Origin: Castellaniella sp049650445
GTDB taxonomy: Bacteria; Pseudomonadota; Gammaproteobacteria; Burkholderiales; Burkholderiaceae_B
DNA length: 64,000 nucleotides
Direction: 5' to 3'
NCBI RefSeq assembly: GCF_049650445.1
Contig: NZ_JBASAD010000017.1
Location: 124,001-188,000 of the forward strand
Shown in pieces: positions 54,126 through 63,088 of the stretch. The position numbers and the translations under genes are program-made. Numbering within the stretch: position 1 is the first letter of the stretch; every line of letters starts with the position of its first letter. Below the pieces are notes generated by a model, which worked only from the letters and a program-made list of their open reading frames with translations, was not told the origin of the DNA and did not search any database.

Positions 54126-55328
54126 GTGCCGATCAGCGACGTCCTGATCGACGCCGCGTCCGGCGTCCCTGAGGGCGTGCGGATCGGCGACGAACTGGCC
54201 CAGGCCATGCAGGCCTGGCGCCGGGACTTTCACCGCCACCCTGAACTGGGGCACCAGGAACACCGCACGGCGGCACGCGTCGCCGAACTGCTGCGGTCCT
54301 GGGGCATCGTGGTCCACGAAGGCTACGGCGGCACCACCGGCGTTCTGGGTGTCCTGAATGGCCGCCTGGGCGCAGGGCCGACCCTGGGGCTGCGCGCCGA
54401 CATGGACGCGCTGCCCATGTCGGACGCGGGCGCGCACGATCACCGCTCGATCCGCGACGGGGTCGCGCACGCCTGCGGCCATGACGGCCATACCGCCATC
54501 CTGTTGGGCGCCGCCCGCCATCTGGCGGAGAACCCCGATTTTGCCGGCCGGGTCGTCTTCATCTTCCAGCCGGCCGAGGAACCCCTGACGGGCGCCCAGG
54601 CCCTGGTCGAAGCCGGCCTGTTCCGCGACTTTCCCTGCGACGAACTCTACGGCCTGCACAACAACAACTGCATCGGCCCGGGGCAGGTCGGTGTGCGTGT
54701 CGGCGCCATCCTGTCGGCCTGCGACCTGTTCGAGATCCACATCCGCGGGGTGGGCGGTCACGCGGCCATGCCGCATCAGGCCAACGATCCCATCGTCGCT
54801 GGCGCGGCGCTGGTGCAGTCCCTGCAGTCCGTCGTCAGCCGCAACGTCAGCCCCTTTGATACGGCCGTGCTCAGCGTCTGCCAGTTTCAGGCCGGCAGCG
54901 CCATCAACGTCATTGCCGACCATGCCGTGTTGCGGGGCACCGTGCGCACCCTGTCGCGCGAAGCGCAGACCCGGGTGCTGGAACGCTTGCGCGCGCTGTG
55001 CGAAGGCATGGCCAGCGGCTATGGCTGCGCCTTTGAATTCCGCCATCTGCTCAGTTCGCCGCCCACCATCAATCAGGCCGGGCCTGTCGAGCACGTCAAG
55101 CGCGCGGCGGCGACCGTGCTGGGCGCGGAGCAGATCGTGGACCCGGTCACCCCGCTCATGGCGTCCGAGGACTTCGCCTACCTGCTGGACCATTGTCCGG
55201 GTGCGTATTTCTTCCTGGGCCATGACGGTCTGACCTGCCATCATCCCGAATTCGATTTCGATGATGCGCTATTGCCACAAGGCGCGGCGATCTTTGCCAC
55301 CCTGGTCTACCAGCGGCTGGCGGGCTGA
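54126..55328 (+). CDS. M20-family amidohydrolase (hippurate hydrolase-like)
   Basis: The 400-residue zinc amidohydrolase has the metal motifs RADMDALPM, HACGHDGHTAILLGAA, FQPAEEPLTGAQAL and the C-terminal SEDFAYLL, with an HPELGHQEHRTA N-terminal signature. Such enzymes hydrolyse N-acyl amino acids (hippurate, indole-3-acetyl amino acids). The start is a GTG 4 bases after the guaB stop, so it is cotranscribed with guaB although functionally unrelated. Substrate is unknown. Confidence 0.9.
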   Translation: MPISDVLIDAASGVPEGVRIGDELAQAMQAWRRDFHRHPELGHQEHRTAARVAELLRSWGIVVHEGYGGTTGVLGVLNGRLGAGPTLGLRADMDALPMSDAGAHDHRSIRDGVAHACGHDGHTAILLGAARHLAENPDFAGRVVFIFQPAEEPLTGAQALVEAGLFRDFPCDELYGLHNNNCIGPGQVGVRVGAILSACDLFEIHIRGVGGHAAMPHQANDPIVAGAALVQSLQSVVSRNVSPFDTAVLSVCQFQAGSAINVIADHAVLRGTVRTLSREAQTRVLERLRALCEGMASGYGCAFEFRHLLSSPPTINQAGPVEHVKRAAATVLGAEQIVDPVTPLMASEDFAYLLDHCPGAYFFLGHDGLTCHHPEFDFDDALLPQGAAIFATLVYQRLAG

Positions 55329-55394
55329 GGGCAGGGGAGCCGTTTTCCCGTGATTCCTGCGCGCAGTGGCCTGGTCTGACTCAGGTCTCAGGTC

Positions 55395-56603
55395 TCAGGC
55401 AGGGCGCCCCAGCCGCATAATCGGGAGGACGCCCGCCAGCAGGCCCAGCGTCCCCAGCACCAGGGCAAATTCCAGCGATGCACCGAACCAGGCGTGCGTC
55501 AGGCTGAAGAAGATCGGGCCGATCAACTGCCCCAGGGCGAACGAGGCCGTCATCGCCGCCATCTGGCGCTTGGCGCCGGCCTGACCGACGACGGCCTGGG
55601 CCTCTTGCAGGCCGACCATCGTAATCACCATGAAGGTGCTGCCCACGCAGCAGGCGGCCAGCAGGATGGCCGGCAGGGCATGCCACAAGACGGGCGCCAG
55701 CACGCCCACCGCCATCACGACCTGGGCGCCGGCCCAGATCTGCGGTCGGGTATAGCGGCGCGTCAGACGGCTGGAAATGACCGTGGAGAGTGCGGCTGCC
55801 ACGCCGAAGACGGGCCAGGCCAGGCTGAACAGCCAGGGGTCCGGCACCAGCAGCCGCGCCTGGGCCGGCAGGAAGGTGGCCGGCAGGATGTAGCCGAAGC
55901 CGTAGACCCCGTAGCACAGGATCAGGCCCCAGTGCAGAGACGGGGCGGCGCAGGCCGTCGCCTGCGTCGTGGCATGGCTGGATTCCGCCGCGGCTGTCGC
56001 CGGCGAGGCTGGGGCTGGGGCCGGCGTGGGTGCTGCGGCGTCCACCGTCCGCCACAGCATCGACGCACCCAGCAGCCCGGCCAGGGCGGCGGTCGCCAGC
56101 CAGAGCCAGGCGTGCGACGCCGTCGTCCCTGCGAGCGTCAGGCCCATGCAGGCCAGCCCGGCAAAGGCGATGCCGCAGCCCACACCTGCGAAGACCACGC
56201 CGCTGCGTTCCGTCTGCCCGGTGGCATTCAGACGTGCGATGCACAGCGCGGACGTCCCGATCAGCACCCAGGCGCTGGCCACTCCGGCCAGCAGCCGCCA
56301 CGACAGCCAGCCCAGCCAGTGGCTGTCCAGCCCCATCGCCGCCGTCGCCAGCACCACCGTCCACAGGCCGGCCCGCAACAGCGTCGCGGGTGACCAGCTC
56401 AGATGCGTGACCAGCAGCGCCCCCAGCAGATAGCCCAGGTAATTGGCGCTGGCCAGCCAACTGCCCTGGGACAGGCTCAGCCCCAGATCGGTCTGCATCA
56501 TCGGCAGGACGGGCGTGAAGGCGAAGCGGCCGATGCCCATGGCAACGGCCAGGGCCAGCAACCCGGCCAGGGGCAGGGGAATGCGAGAGGCGTGGGATGC
56601 CAT
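55395..56603 (-). CDS. MFS transporter, YbfB/YjiJ family
   Basis: The 402-residue twelve-helix protein begins LLALAVAMGIGRFAFTPVLP, MMQTDLGLSLSQGSWLASAN, a hallmark of YbfB/YjiJ-type transporters. A central cytoplasmic loop of about 35 residues is Ala/Pro/Thr-rich. Substrate unknown. It is convergent with the amidohydrolase and divergent from guaA. Confidence 0.85.
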   Translation of the reverse strand: MASHASRIPLPLAGLLALAVAMGIGRFAFTPVLPMMQTDLGLSLSQGSWLASANYLGYLLGALLVTHLSWSPATLLRAGLWTVVLATAAMGLDSHWLGWLSWRLLAGVASAWVLIGTSALCIARLNATGQTERSGVVFAGVGCGIAFAGLACMGLTLAGTTASHAWLWLATAALAGLLGASMLWRTVDAAAPTPAPAPASPATAAAESSHATTQATACAAPSLHWGLILCYGVYGFGYILPATFLPAQARLLVPDPWLFSLAWPVFGVAAALSTVISSRLTRRYTRPQIWAGAQVVMAVGVLAPVLWHALPAILLAACCVGSTFMVITMVGLQEAQAVVGQAGAKRQMAAMTASFALGQLIGPIFFSLTHAWFGASLEFALVLGTLGLLAGVLPIMRLGRPA

Positions 56604-56721
56604 GGGCGGTGATCTCCTTGAGCCCTCTACTTTAATCCCATCAGTGTCCCGTCGCGCCGCGACATCCGGGGCGTCCCTGGGTTACATTAACGCCTTGAAC
56701 AGCCCATCCGAATCGCCCATC

Positions 56722-58317
56722 ATGCACCACCAGCGCATCCTCATCCTGGACTACGGTTCACAGGTCACCCAGCTCATTGCCCGCCGTGTCCGCGATACCG
56801 GTGTGTATTGTGAAATCCACCCGGGCGACGTGAGCGACGATTTCATCCGTGAACAGCAAGCGCAGGGCCTGAAGGGCATCATTCTGTCGGGCAGTCATGC
56901 CTCGGCGTATGCCGATGAATCCTTGAAAGTCCCCGCCGCCGTCTTCCAGGCCGGCGTGCCGGTACTGGGCATCTGCTACGGCATGCAATCCATGGCCTTG
57001 CAACTGGGCGGCCAGGTCGAATTTTCCGACCACCGCGAATTCGGCTACGCCGAAGTCCGCGCCCACGGCCATACCCGTCTGCTGACCGGTCTGCAGGACT
57101 TCGAGACCCCCGAAGGCCACGGCATGCTCAAGGTCTGGATGAGCCACGGCGACCGCGTCACGGCGCTGCCGCCGGGCTTCAAGCGCATGGCCTCCACCCC
57201 GTCGTGCGAGATCGCCGGCATGGCCGACGAGACGCGCGGCTTCTACGCCGTCCAGTTCCATCCCGAAGTCACCCATACCTTCCAGGGACAGGCCATCCTG
57301 GCGCGTTTCGTCACCGAGATCTGCGGCTGCGCGCGCGACTGGAACATGCCCGACTATGTGGCCGAGGCCGTCGCCCACATCCGCGAGCAGGTCGGGTCCG
57401 ACGAAGTCATCCTGGGCCTGTCCGGTGGTGTGGATTCTTCCGTCGCCGCTGCGCTGATCCACAAGGCCATCGGCGATCAACTGACCTGCGTCTTCGTCGA
57501 CCACGGTCTGTTGCGCCTGAACGAAGCCCGGCAGGTCATGGACGTCATGTCCCGCAATCTGGGCGTTCGCGTCATCCACATCGACGCCAGCGAGCAGTTC
57601 CTGGGCAAGCTGGCCGGTGTCGCCGACCCCGAGGCCAAGCGCAAGATCATCGGCCGCGAATTCGTCGAAGTCTTTCAGGTCGAGGCCGGCAAGCTCAAGT
57701 CCGCCCGCTGGCTGGCCCAGGGCACCATCTACCCCGACGTCATCGAATCGGCGGCCTCCAAGACCGGCAAGGCCGTCGCCATCAAGTCGCACCACAACGT
57801 CGGCGGCCTGCCCGAGACCCTGAATCTGAAGCTGCTGGAACCGCTGCGCGAACTGTTCAAGGACGAGGTGCGCCACCTGGGCCTGGCCCTGGGCCTGCCG
57901 CCCGAAATGGTGTTCCGCCACCCGTTCCCCGGCCCTGGCCTGGGCGTGCGCATCCTGGGCGAGGTCAAGCGCGAATACGCCGACCTGCTGCGCCGCGCCG
58001 ACGACATTTTCATCACCGAACTGCGCAACACCATCGATCCCGAAACCGGCAAGTCCTGGTACGACCTGACGTCCCAGGCCTTCACCGTCTTCCTGCCGGT
58101 GAAGTCCGTGGGGGTGATGGGCGATGGCCGCACCTACGACTACGTCGTGGCCCTGCGCGCCGTGCAGACCACCGACTTCATGACGGCGGATTGGGCGGAA
58201 CTGCCTTATTCGCTGCTGAAGAAGGTGTCGTCGCGGATTATCAATGAAGTGCGCGGGATCAATCGGGTCACGTACGACGTGTCGAGCAAGCCGCCGGCGA
58301 CGATCGAGTGGGAATGA
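56722..58317 (+). CDS. guaA: GMP synthase (glutamine-hydrolysing)
   Basis: The 531-residue protein converts XMP to GMP. The N-terminal class I glutaminase has nucleophile Cys85 in LGICYGMQSMA and the His/Glu pair in VQFHPEVTHT. The central ATP-pyrophosphatase P-loop is LSGGVDSSVAAALI, and the C-terminal dimerization domain ends PPATIEWE. The ATG at 56722 (MHHQRILILDYGSQVTQLIA) is the family start; the open frame upstream of it is antisense to the MFS gene. It completes the purine-to-GMP route begun by purL and guaB. Confidence 0.96.
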   Translation: MHHQRILILDYGSQVTQLIARRVRDTGVYCEIHPGDVSDDFIREQQAQGLKGIILSGSHASAYADESLKVPAAVFQAGVPVLGICYGMQSMALQLGGQVEFSDHREFGYAEVRAHGHTRLLTGLQDFETPEGHGMLKVWMSHGDRVTALPPGFKRMASTPSCEIAGMADETRGFYAVQFHPEVTHTFQGQAILARFVTEICGCARDWNMPDYVAEAVAHIREQVGSDEVILGLSGGVDSSVAAALIHKAIGDQLTCVFVDHGLLRLNEARQVMDVMSRNLGVRVIHIDASEQFLGKLAGVADPEAKRKIIGREFVEVFQVEAGKLKSARWLAQGTIYPDVIESAASKTGKAVAIKSHHNVGGLPETLNLKLLEPLRELFKDEVRHLGLALGLPPEMVFRHPFPGPGLGVRILGEVKREYADLLRRADDIFITELRNTIDPETGKSWYDLTSQAFTVFLPVKSVGVMGDGRTYDYVVALRAVQTTDFMTADWAELPYSLLKKVSSRIINEVRGINRVTYDVSSKPPATIEWE

Positions 58318-58374
58318 GTGGAAATAAGGGCGGGTTTTTAAGAAATCGATTTAAATAAACAAATTTCTTTAGAT

Positions 58375-58941
58375 TTATCTATTGTTTGCGGAGTATTTGA
58401 TTTGCACGGGCATCCGGGCGAGTCGTCGATAAAGAATCTTATCGCCCAAGATGGGCCACCAATCGTATAGAAACATCTCCATAGGGCGCCATAAAGCCAC
58501 CCATCCGCCAATCTCCAGGCTATGGCGTAGCGTTGTCGCAAAACCGCCTACGCCGAGCAATTGAGATGTGGTCAAAGTCGTGGCAAGAAATGCCAAACCG
58601 ATGATCAGGCTGATGACGCCGCGTCGCAGGTGTAGTCGTAGTTTGCGCTGGACTTGGGTCGATCGGTGGGCGAAGTAGGCTCGGGTGGCATCACTCACCG
58701 CGTGATCGCTTCGGGCCAGAGGGGCTGCCTGATCCACATGGAGAACCAGTGCCAGTAGGGCTTTGGCAGGAAGCTCTCTCGCGCTTTCGACAATGTGCTC
58801 CGCCACATTGGGATGCAAGTCTTGTTTGTATGGCGGAGCCGGGTCCATGAGATCGAACAGCTTGTTCAACTCTTGCAGGCGTACTTTGATGATGCTGGAG
58901 TTGGCAGGAATCGCTTCTATGCTGGTGTTTTGAGAATTCAT
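58375..58941 (-). CDS. Hypothetical membrane protein
   Basis: The 188-residue protein starts MNSQNTSIEAIPANSSIIKV. The first 105 residues are soluble and helix-prone, containing FDLMDPAPPYKQDLHPNVAE and several His. Two hydrophobic segments follow: LISLIIGLAFLATTLTTSQL-like at about 109-130 and one around GGWVALWRPMEMFLYDWWPI at about 143-165. A basic C-terminus follows. I do not recognise the family. It is embedded in visibly lower-GC DNA, 87 bp downstream of a PhoD-like phosphatase gene on the same strand, so the two could be one transcription unit. Confidence 0.7.
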   Translation of the reverse strand: MNSQNTSIEAIPANSSIIKVRLQELNKLFDLMDPAPPYKQDLHPNVAEHIVESARELPAKALLALVLHVDQAAPLARSDHAVSDATRAYFAHRSTQVQRKLRLHLRRGVISLIIGLAFLATTLTTSQLLGVGGFATTLRHSLEIGGWVALWRPMEMFLYDWWPILGDKILYRRLARMPVQIKYSANNR

Positions 58942-59028
58942 GGGGTGCGGACCCTATCTTTAAGAAGCAGATAGCTCTCGGGAAATGAGATATGCGAACT
59001 CTAGACCGAACAGCGGACTTTACGAGAG

Positions 59029-60810
59029 TCATGCAACCGGTGGAACTGCGAGCAAGTGATTCGAGAAGCTGTTTTCGGTTTCACATCGCCAAGTCGCCCA
59101 CAGCTTGCATCCCTCGGTCACGCCCATGTCCAGCTCCAAGGCCAGCCAGTTGCGCGCTGCCATGATGTGCTTGTCATACCCCGGGAAAGGCATCACCTCC
59201 GCTACATACTGCACGTCGATGTTTTGCGGTTGCTTGGCGTTGGTGTTCAGCCAGGACAGGAACAGCCGCTCCATCACGCCCATGAGCGAGGGATGAACCA
59301 CGGCCGACGAGGTGAATTGGTGGATCTGCGACCAGGTTTCTGAAGCAGGCAAGTCTTTCCGGTAGGCCGTGCCCCAGGCCGCGACGTGCACGTCGCCCGA
59401 CACAAGAGACACCCTGATCTTCTTGTCGCGCGCCAAGTGGGAAAACACTTCCAGAAGGCGCTTGCGCTCACCTTCGTGGTCATCGTGGGACCAGTGATCC
59501 TTCAGGTCGTCGGCATTGCTGTCCGTGACGTGGTCTTGCCCAAACTTGTCCATAAGCGACTCGGCCAGGGGCAGCTTCGGATGCACCACGGGGACCGAGG
59601 ACATGAACAGCAGGTGCTGGCAGGCACTCTTGGGTTGTGCGTTCGCGTTGCCAGATTCCAGATTTCGGGTCCATTTCTTGATCTGGCTCCAGGTTTCCGA
59701 ACCCATCACTTGCGCCCGTGAGCGCTCGGTGCGCAGATCAGCCGCCAAGATGGCCACTGGGCCGATGGAATAGGCGGAAGTGAATCCCGGTTGGCTATCT
59801 AGCAGGGGCAACGCCAGCGAATCATTTGCGAGCACCTGGCTCCACGCGAAGGGCTTGAGCAAAGGGTCCTGGCGGGAAAAGCCCGCCGGCGTCGTGTCTT
59901 CCAGCTCGGGCAGGTCGTTCAGCGCATGCTGCATCTGAAATACCCAGAAGGCGCGTCGGGCGTGGCGGAACAACGTTTGAAAGAGCGGACTGTTCTGCAT
60001 TTCGCAGCTGTACGAGCCCCAGCCGTCGAAGATGTCGTGGTCGTCCCACATCATCACTGTGGGGATGGACGCCATCGCAGTACTCGCGTCCAGCGTGGCC
60101 GTAGGCGACGACCAGGGCTTCCTCTCGCTGGGCAGCCACCGTTGCTTGTACAGCCCAAAGTAATAGGCCTCTATCTCGCGATCCAGCGCCTTGGTGATCT
60201 TGAAGTCCAGTTGCGCCTGCCGAGGCAGGGCCACCCACTGGCGCAATGCCTTGATGTCTTCCCAGATTGAGTCGAAGTAGATCTGGTCGCCTCCCATGAG
60301 CATGAGATGAAAGCGCTGCAAGCCTTTGTCGTGGATGCGCTTCTCATGCCACAGCTGCTCCTTGTCCAGCAGTTTGGTTTCGCCTACACCTTGTTTTCTG
60401 CGTAGCGTGCGGTCGTGGCTGTAGAGCAGGTCTTCCCACACCGCATCGGATGTGCGAACTAGCTTGCGCATCACTGCCGGATCGGAAAAACCGTTACAGG
60501 ACACATAGGCCATGCGCGGCGAGAAATCCTTGCCGGGCACCGTCATGCTCCAAGTCAGCCCGCCTGGAATGCCGTAACTCACCGTGCGCTCGTTCTTCAA
60601 GACTTTGCAGGACAGGTCGTAGCGCAGATAGCGTTCGCCCTGGATGGCCATTAACTCCTTCGGCGTGGGGCAGGCCTTGCCATCCATCTGCATCGTCGGA
60701 ACGGCAGCGCTTGCCTTGAGGCCCACCAGCGCACTCACCTTCCATACATCGCCTTTACCGATGCCGCGGAACGACAGCACCGGTCCGAGAAGAAGATCCT
60801 TTTCGTTCAT
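59029..60810 (-). CDS. PhoD-like metallophosphatase without a signal peptide
   Basis: The 593-residue protein has the PhoD family motifs LMGGDQIYFDSIWED, MMWDDHDIFDGWGSY and SLVSGDVHVAAWG, plus an N-terminal FSPRMAYVSCNGF region where PhoD enzymes have the first metal ligand. These point to a phosphodiesterase/phosphatase with a bimetal centre. Unlike classic PhoD, the N-terminus (MNEKDLLLGPVLSFRGIGKG) has no twin-arginine or Sec signal, so it is probably cytosolic. The length is greater than many PhoD proteins. GGGGG-type ribosome-binding site lies before the ATG. Substrate unknown. Confidence 0.82.
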   Translation of the reverse strand: MNEKDLLLGPVLSFRGIGKGDVWKVSALVGLKASAAVPTMQMDGKACPTPKELMAIQGERYLRYDLSCKVLKNERTVSYGIPGGLTWSMTVPGKDFSPRMAYVSCNGFSDPAVMRKLVRTSDAVWEDLLYSHDRTLRRKQGVGETKLLDKEQLWHEKRIHDKGLQRFHLMLMGGDQIYFDSIWEDIKALRQWVALPRQAQLDFKITKALDREIEAYYFGLYKQRWLPSERKPWSSPTATLDASTAMASIPTVMMWDDHDIFDGWGSYSCEMQNSPLFQTLFRHARRAFWVFQMQHALNDLPELEDTTPAGFSRQDPLLKPFAWSQVLANDSLALPLLDSQPGFTSAYSIGPVAILAADLRTERSRAQVMGSETWSQIKKWTRNLESGNANAQPKSACQHLLFMSSVPVVHPKLPLAESLMDKFGQDHVTDSNADDLKDHWSHDDHEGERKRLLEVFSHLARDKKIRVSLVSGDVHVAAWGTAYRKDLPASETWSQIHQFTSSAVVHPSLMGVMERLFLSWLNTNAKQPQNIDVQYVAEVMPFPGYDKHIMAARNWLALELDMGVTEGCKLWATWRCETENSFSNHLLAVPPVA

Positions 60811-60821
60811 GTTCAGCCCCC

Positions 60822-61016
60822 TCAGGTATTCAGTTCTTTCACCACCACTTTGACGATCCGAGCGCGAGATACTGCCCTGCGCGCCACCAGCGCCGCCTCA
60901 CCAGTCTGTTGCAGCCATTCAAAGAACCGTTGACTGGCGTGTCGCGTCTGAGCAATGGGATCGGCGTGACACGGACCGCGTGCGGCCCACGGGTGTGCAT
61001 ACTCAAAACAGAGCAT
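60822..61016 (-). pseudogene. Short ORF, possible remnant of a regulator C-terminus
   Basis: Up to 64 residues (MLCFEYAHPWAARGPCHADP ... FFEWLQQTGEAALVARRAV) end 11 bases before the PhoD-like gene. The RHASQRFFEWLQQT segment weakly resembles the last helix of LysR-type regulators, but there is no N-terminal domain. It overlaps the end of the ACT gene by 14 bases. Either a fragment or a genuine small protein; evidence is thin. Confidence 0.3.
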
Positions 61017-61386
61017 GACCCGCATTCTCCAGCAGACCACGCGCTTTTTTCAGGTCACTCGATTTCACAAGCATGTGGTCTCCATCGAAGGTGGAAACCA
61101 CAAAAATCCCGATGCCGTTGGTTGATAAAGGCTCGATCACGGAGAGCACGACGCCGGTTTCATCAAAGGCAAACGGGCCTTGAAACTTGAAGCATGACCA
61201 ACCGCCATCCGATTGCACATCTTGCGGGATGCGATCTTGCAGGCAGACGATGGAAAGCTCGTCGTCGGTACGGCTGATGCTGGCGAATCCGCCCCCATCG
61301 GCCCACGCCGGAACAGGATCGGAAGAGGGTAGACGGGCCACCCCATATGCACCGCTCAACAGCCGTAATTTGACGTGAGACGTCAT
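61003..61386 (-). CDS. ACT-domain protein
   Basis: The 127-residue protein resembles small stand-alone paired ACT proteins (COG3603 style): LRLLSGAYGVARLPSSDPVP, then DELSIVCLQDRIPQDVQSDG, GWSCFKFQGPFAFDETGVVL and SVIEPLSTNGIGIFVVSTFD, ending SSDLKKARGLLENAGH. ACT modules bind amino acids; this family has no known enzyme domain. It is on the minus strand ahead of the PhoD-like gene and divergent from arsR. Confidence 0.82.
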   Translation of the reverse strand: MTSHVKLRLLSGAYGVARLPSSDPVPAWADGGGFASISRTDDELSIVCLQDRIPQDVQSDGGWSCFKFQGPFAFDETGVVLSVIEPLSTNGIGIFVVSTFDGDHMLVKSSDLKKARGLLENAGHALF

Positions 61387-61587
61387 TTGAGTTTACTTCC
61401 CTGACAAAATCGAAATGGTGTTGTGCCATGAACAAAGGCCGTCTGTCCCTCCCGACAAGGCCGGCCCTTTGATTCCGGCTTGAAACTGCTCTGCTTGGAC
61501 GGTTTTTTCGTCAGTGGCCGTCCGGTTTGGGGATTTCAGAAGCAAGTCCTGGTGCCGGCAAGGGGATCTTACCGCTTCAATTCCGAC
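61387..61587. other. Intergenic region, no gene supported
   Basis: The gap between the divergent ACT and ArsR genes is visibly richer in A+T than the first 58 kb. It holds no convincing ORF on either strand. GGCCGGCC near 61465 is palindromic but has no terminator features. Confidence 0.4.
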
Positions 61588-61636
61588 TTGACTGATACAT
61601 ATCTGATTGGTTATCATATATCTAAATGGTTATGAA
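61588..61636 (+). promoter_or_regulatory. arsR promoter with tandem 19-bp operator repeats
   Basis: TTGACT (61588-61593) and TATCAT (61612-61617) are spaced 18 bases apart. Two directly adjacent copies of a 19-bp repeat, ATATCTGATTGGTTATCAT (61599-61617) and ATATCTAAATGGTTATGAA (61618-61636), match at 15 of 19 positions and cover the -10, start site and first codons. This is the expected placement for autorepression by the ArsR-type protein encoded next. Confidence 0.6.
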
Positions 61637-61973
61637 TTTGGATAGTGGGACAGTGAACACTCAGGACGCACTGTTTAGAACGCTTGCCGATCCGACGCGC
61701 CGGGCGATCTTCGAACGGCTGTGCCGCGAGGGCGAGCAGACGGTCGGGGCACTGACGGCCCGGGCAGGGGTCTCGCAGCCGGCGGTGTCGAAGCATCTCG
61801 GCATTCTGAAGCAGGCCGGGCTGGTGCGAGACCGTCATGCAGGGCGACAGACGCACTACAGTGCGCAACTCGGCGCCCTTGCCCCGCTGATCGACTGGAC
61901 AAACCAGATGACAAGCTTCTGGCAAGGCAGGTTTGACGACCTCGAAGACCTGCTCAATCGGATGGATCAATGA
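61626..61973 (+). CDS. ArsR-family transcriptional regulator
   Basis: The 115-residue winged-helix protein has the core LFRTLADPTRRAIFERLCRE, the recognition region SQPAVSKHLGILKQAGLVRD and the beta-wing RQTHYSAQLGAL. It lacks the ELCVCDL-type metal box of ArsR/SmtB sensors, as is common in the subgroup paired with AHSA1 genes. Start is uncertain: ATGs at 61626 and 61632 fall within the operator repeat, and a GTG at 61653 gives the family-typical N-terminus. It is coupled to the next gene by ATGA. Confidence 0.85.
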   Translation: MVMNLDSGTVNTQDALFRTLADPTRRAIFERLCREGEQTVGALTARAGVSQPAVSKHLGILKQAGLVRDRHAGRQTHYSAQLGALAPLIDWTNQMTSFWQGRFDDLEDLLNRMDQ

Positions 61974-62401
61974 ACGACATATCGACCAAGACACGCTCCG
62001 TCGTTGTTGAGCGCGAAATTGCCCATCCACCAGAAAAAATCTGGCGGGCGCTCACCCGGCCTCATCTGATCGAAGAATGGCTCATGAAAAATGATTTCAG
62101 TCCGGTCGTGGGCCACCGTTTCAACCTTCGCGGCGCTTGGGGAGGCGTGCTGGACTGCGAAGTGCTCGTCGTCGATCCGAACACAACTTTGTCCTATACG
62201 TGGAACTTCACGCACGACGATCCCGCCTTCGATCTGAAGAGTGTCGTGACCTTCACGCTCGAACCCACGAGCATAGGAACCCGCCTGCGTATGGAGCAAT
62301 CGGGCTTCCGGCCCGATCAAAAGCGGGCATTCGGCGGCGCGCAGGCCGGGTGGCAGAATTTCTTCGAGAAGCTGGAGCAGGTCTTGCCCCAAACCGATTA
62401 A
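61970..62401 (+). CDS. SRPBCC/AHSA1-family protein
   Basis: The 143-residue START-like protein has EREIAHPPEKIWRALTRPHL, IEEWLMKNDFSPVVGHRFN, then LEPTSIGTRLRMEQSGF and GWQNFFEKLEQVL, the Activator of Hsp90 ATPase homolog 1 (AHSA1)-type fold. The paired arsR-AHSA1 arrangement is widespread in soil bacteria, but the role is unknown. The hydrophobic cavity probably binds a small ligand. Its start overlaps the arsR stop. Confidence 0.85.
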   Translation: MNDISTKTRSVVVEREIAHPPEKIWRALTRPHLIEEWLMKNDFSPVVGHRFNLRGAWGGVLDCEVLVVDPNTTLSYTWNFTHDDPAFDLKSVVTFTLEPTSIGTRLRMEQSGFRPDQKRAFGGAQAGWQNFFEKLEQVLPQTD

Positions 62402-62481
62402 AGAACCATCCGTACGATTCCAAACGATGCGTCTGTTGCCCTGGGCGCAACCTCACCACGCAAATAGCAAAGGAAGCACTC

Positions 62482-62874
62482 ATGAAGATCAAATTGACCA
62501 GCGTGTATGTCGATGACCAAGAGAAGGCTTTGCACTTCTACACGCAGATTCTGGACTTCACCAAGAAGGCAGACTTCAGCAACGGATCGTTTCGTTGGCT
62601 GACGGTGGTTTCACCCGACGAGCCGGATGGGACTGAGCTGCAACTCGCACTCAATGACAATCCGGCGGGCAATGCCTACCAGCAAGCTATCTTCCAGCAG
62701 GGTCAGCCTGCGGTCAATTTCTACACCGATGACGTCAAGGCTGACTATGAGCGCATCAAAGCGCGTGGCGGCAATTTCACCATGGCACCGACCGAGGTGA
62801 CCGGCTCGACAATCGCCCAGTTGCATGACACCTGCGGCAACATCATCCAGATCACCCAGTTGGCGCGTTGGTAA
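62482..62874 (+). CDS. VOC-family (glyoxalase/bleomycin resistance-like) protein
   Basis: The 130-residue protein starts MKIKLTSVYVDDQEKALHFY and repeats the betaalphabetabetabeta VOC module: FRWLTVVSPDEPDGTELQLA, then VNFYTDDVKADYERIKARGG and IAQLHDTCGNIIQITQL. A GGAAG site precedes the ATG. It is often found next to ArsR/AHSA1 pairs, acting as a dioxygenase-fold enzyme or binding protein of unknown substrate. The annotated frame upstream is not used. Confidence 0.88.
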   Translation: MKIKLTSVYVDDQEKALHFYTQILDFTKKADFSNGSFRWLTVVSPDEPDGTELQLALNDNPAGNAYQQAIFQQGQPAVNFYTDDVKADYERIKARGGNFTMAPTEVTGSTIAQLHDTCGNIIQITQLARW

Positions 62875-62887
62875 CCACGGAATCGAA

Positions 62888-63088
62888 GTGCTTGAAGTCC
62901 GGGATGTCGTCGTCCAGCGCCTCAAACAAGAGGTGCCGGGACAGCTAGGCCAGTTGACCCGCCGAATGGCCGATGCCGGGATCAACATTGAAGTGCTCTA
63001 CAGCGACCACGATCATCAACTCGTGCTTGTCGTTGATCAGCCTGAAGAAGCGCGTGTTGTTTCTGCCAAATGGGCAGATGACACATAA
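62888..63088 (+). pseudogene. ACT-domain half protein
   Basis: About 66 residues from a GTG (VLEVRDVVVQRLKQEVPGQL, GQLTRRMADAGINIEVLYSD, HDHQLVLVVDQPEEARVVSA) form one ACT domain related to small two-domain ACT proteins. The expected N-terminal half is absent and the upstream frame lies in the VOC gene's end, so this is probably a truncated gene. A short functional ACT protein cannot be excluded. Confidence 0.45.
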
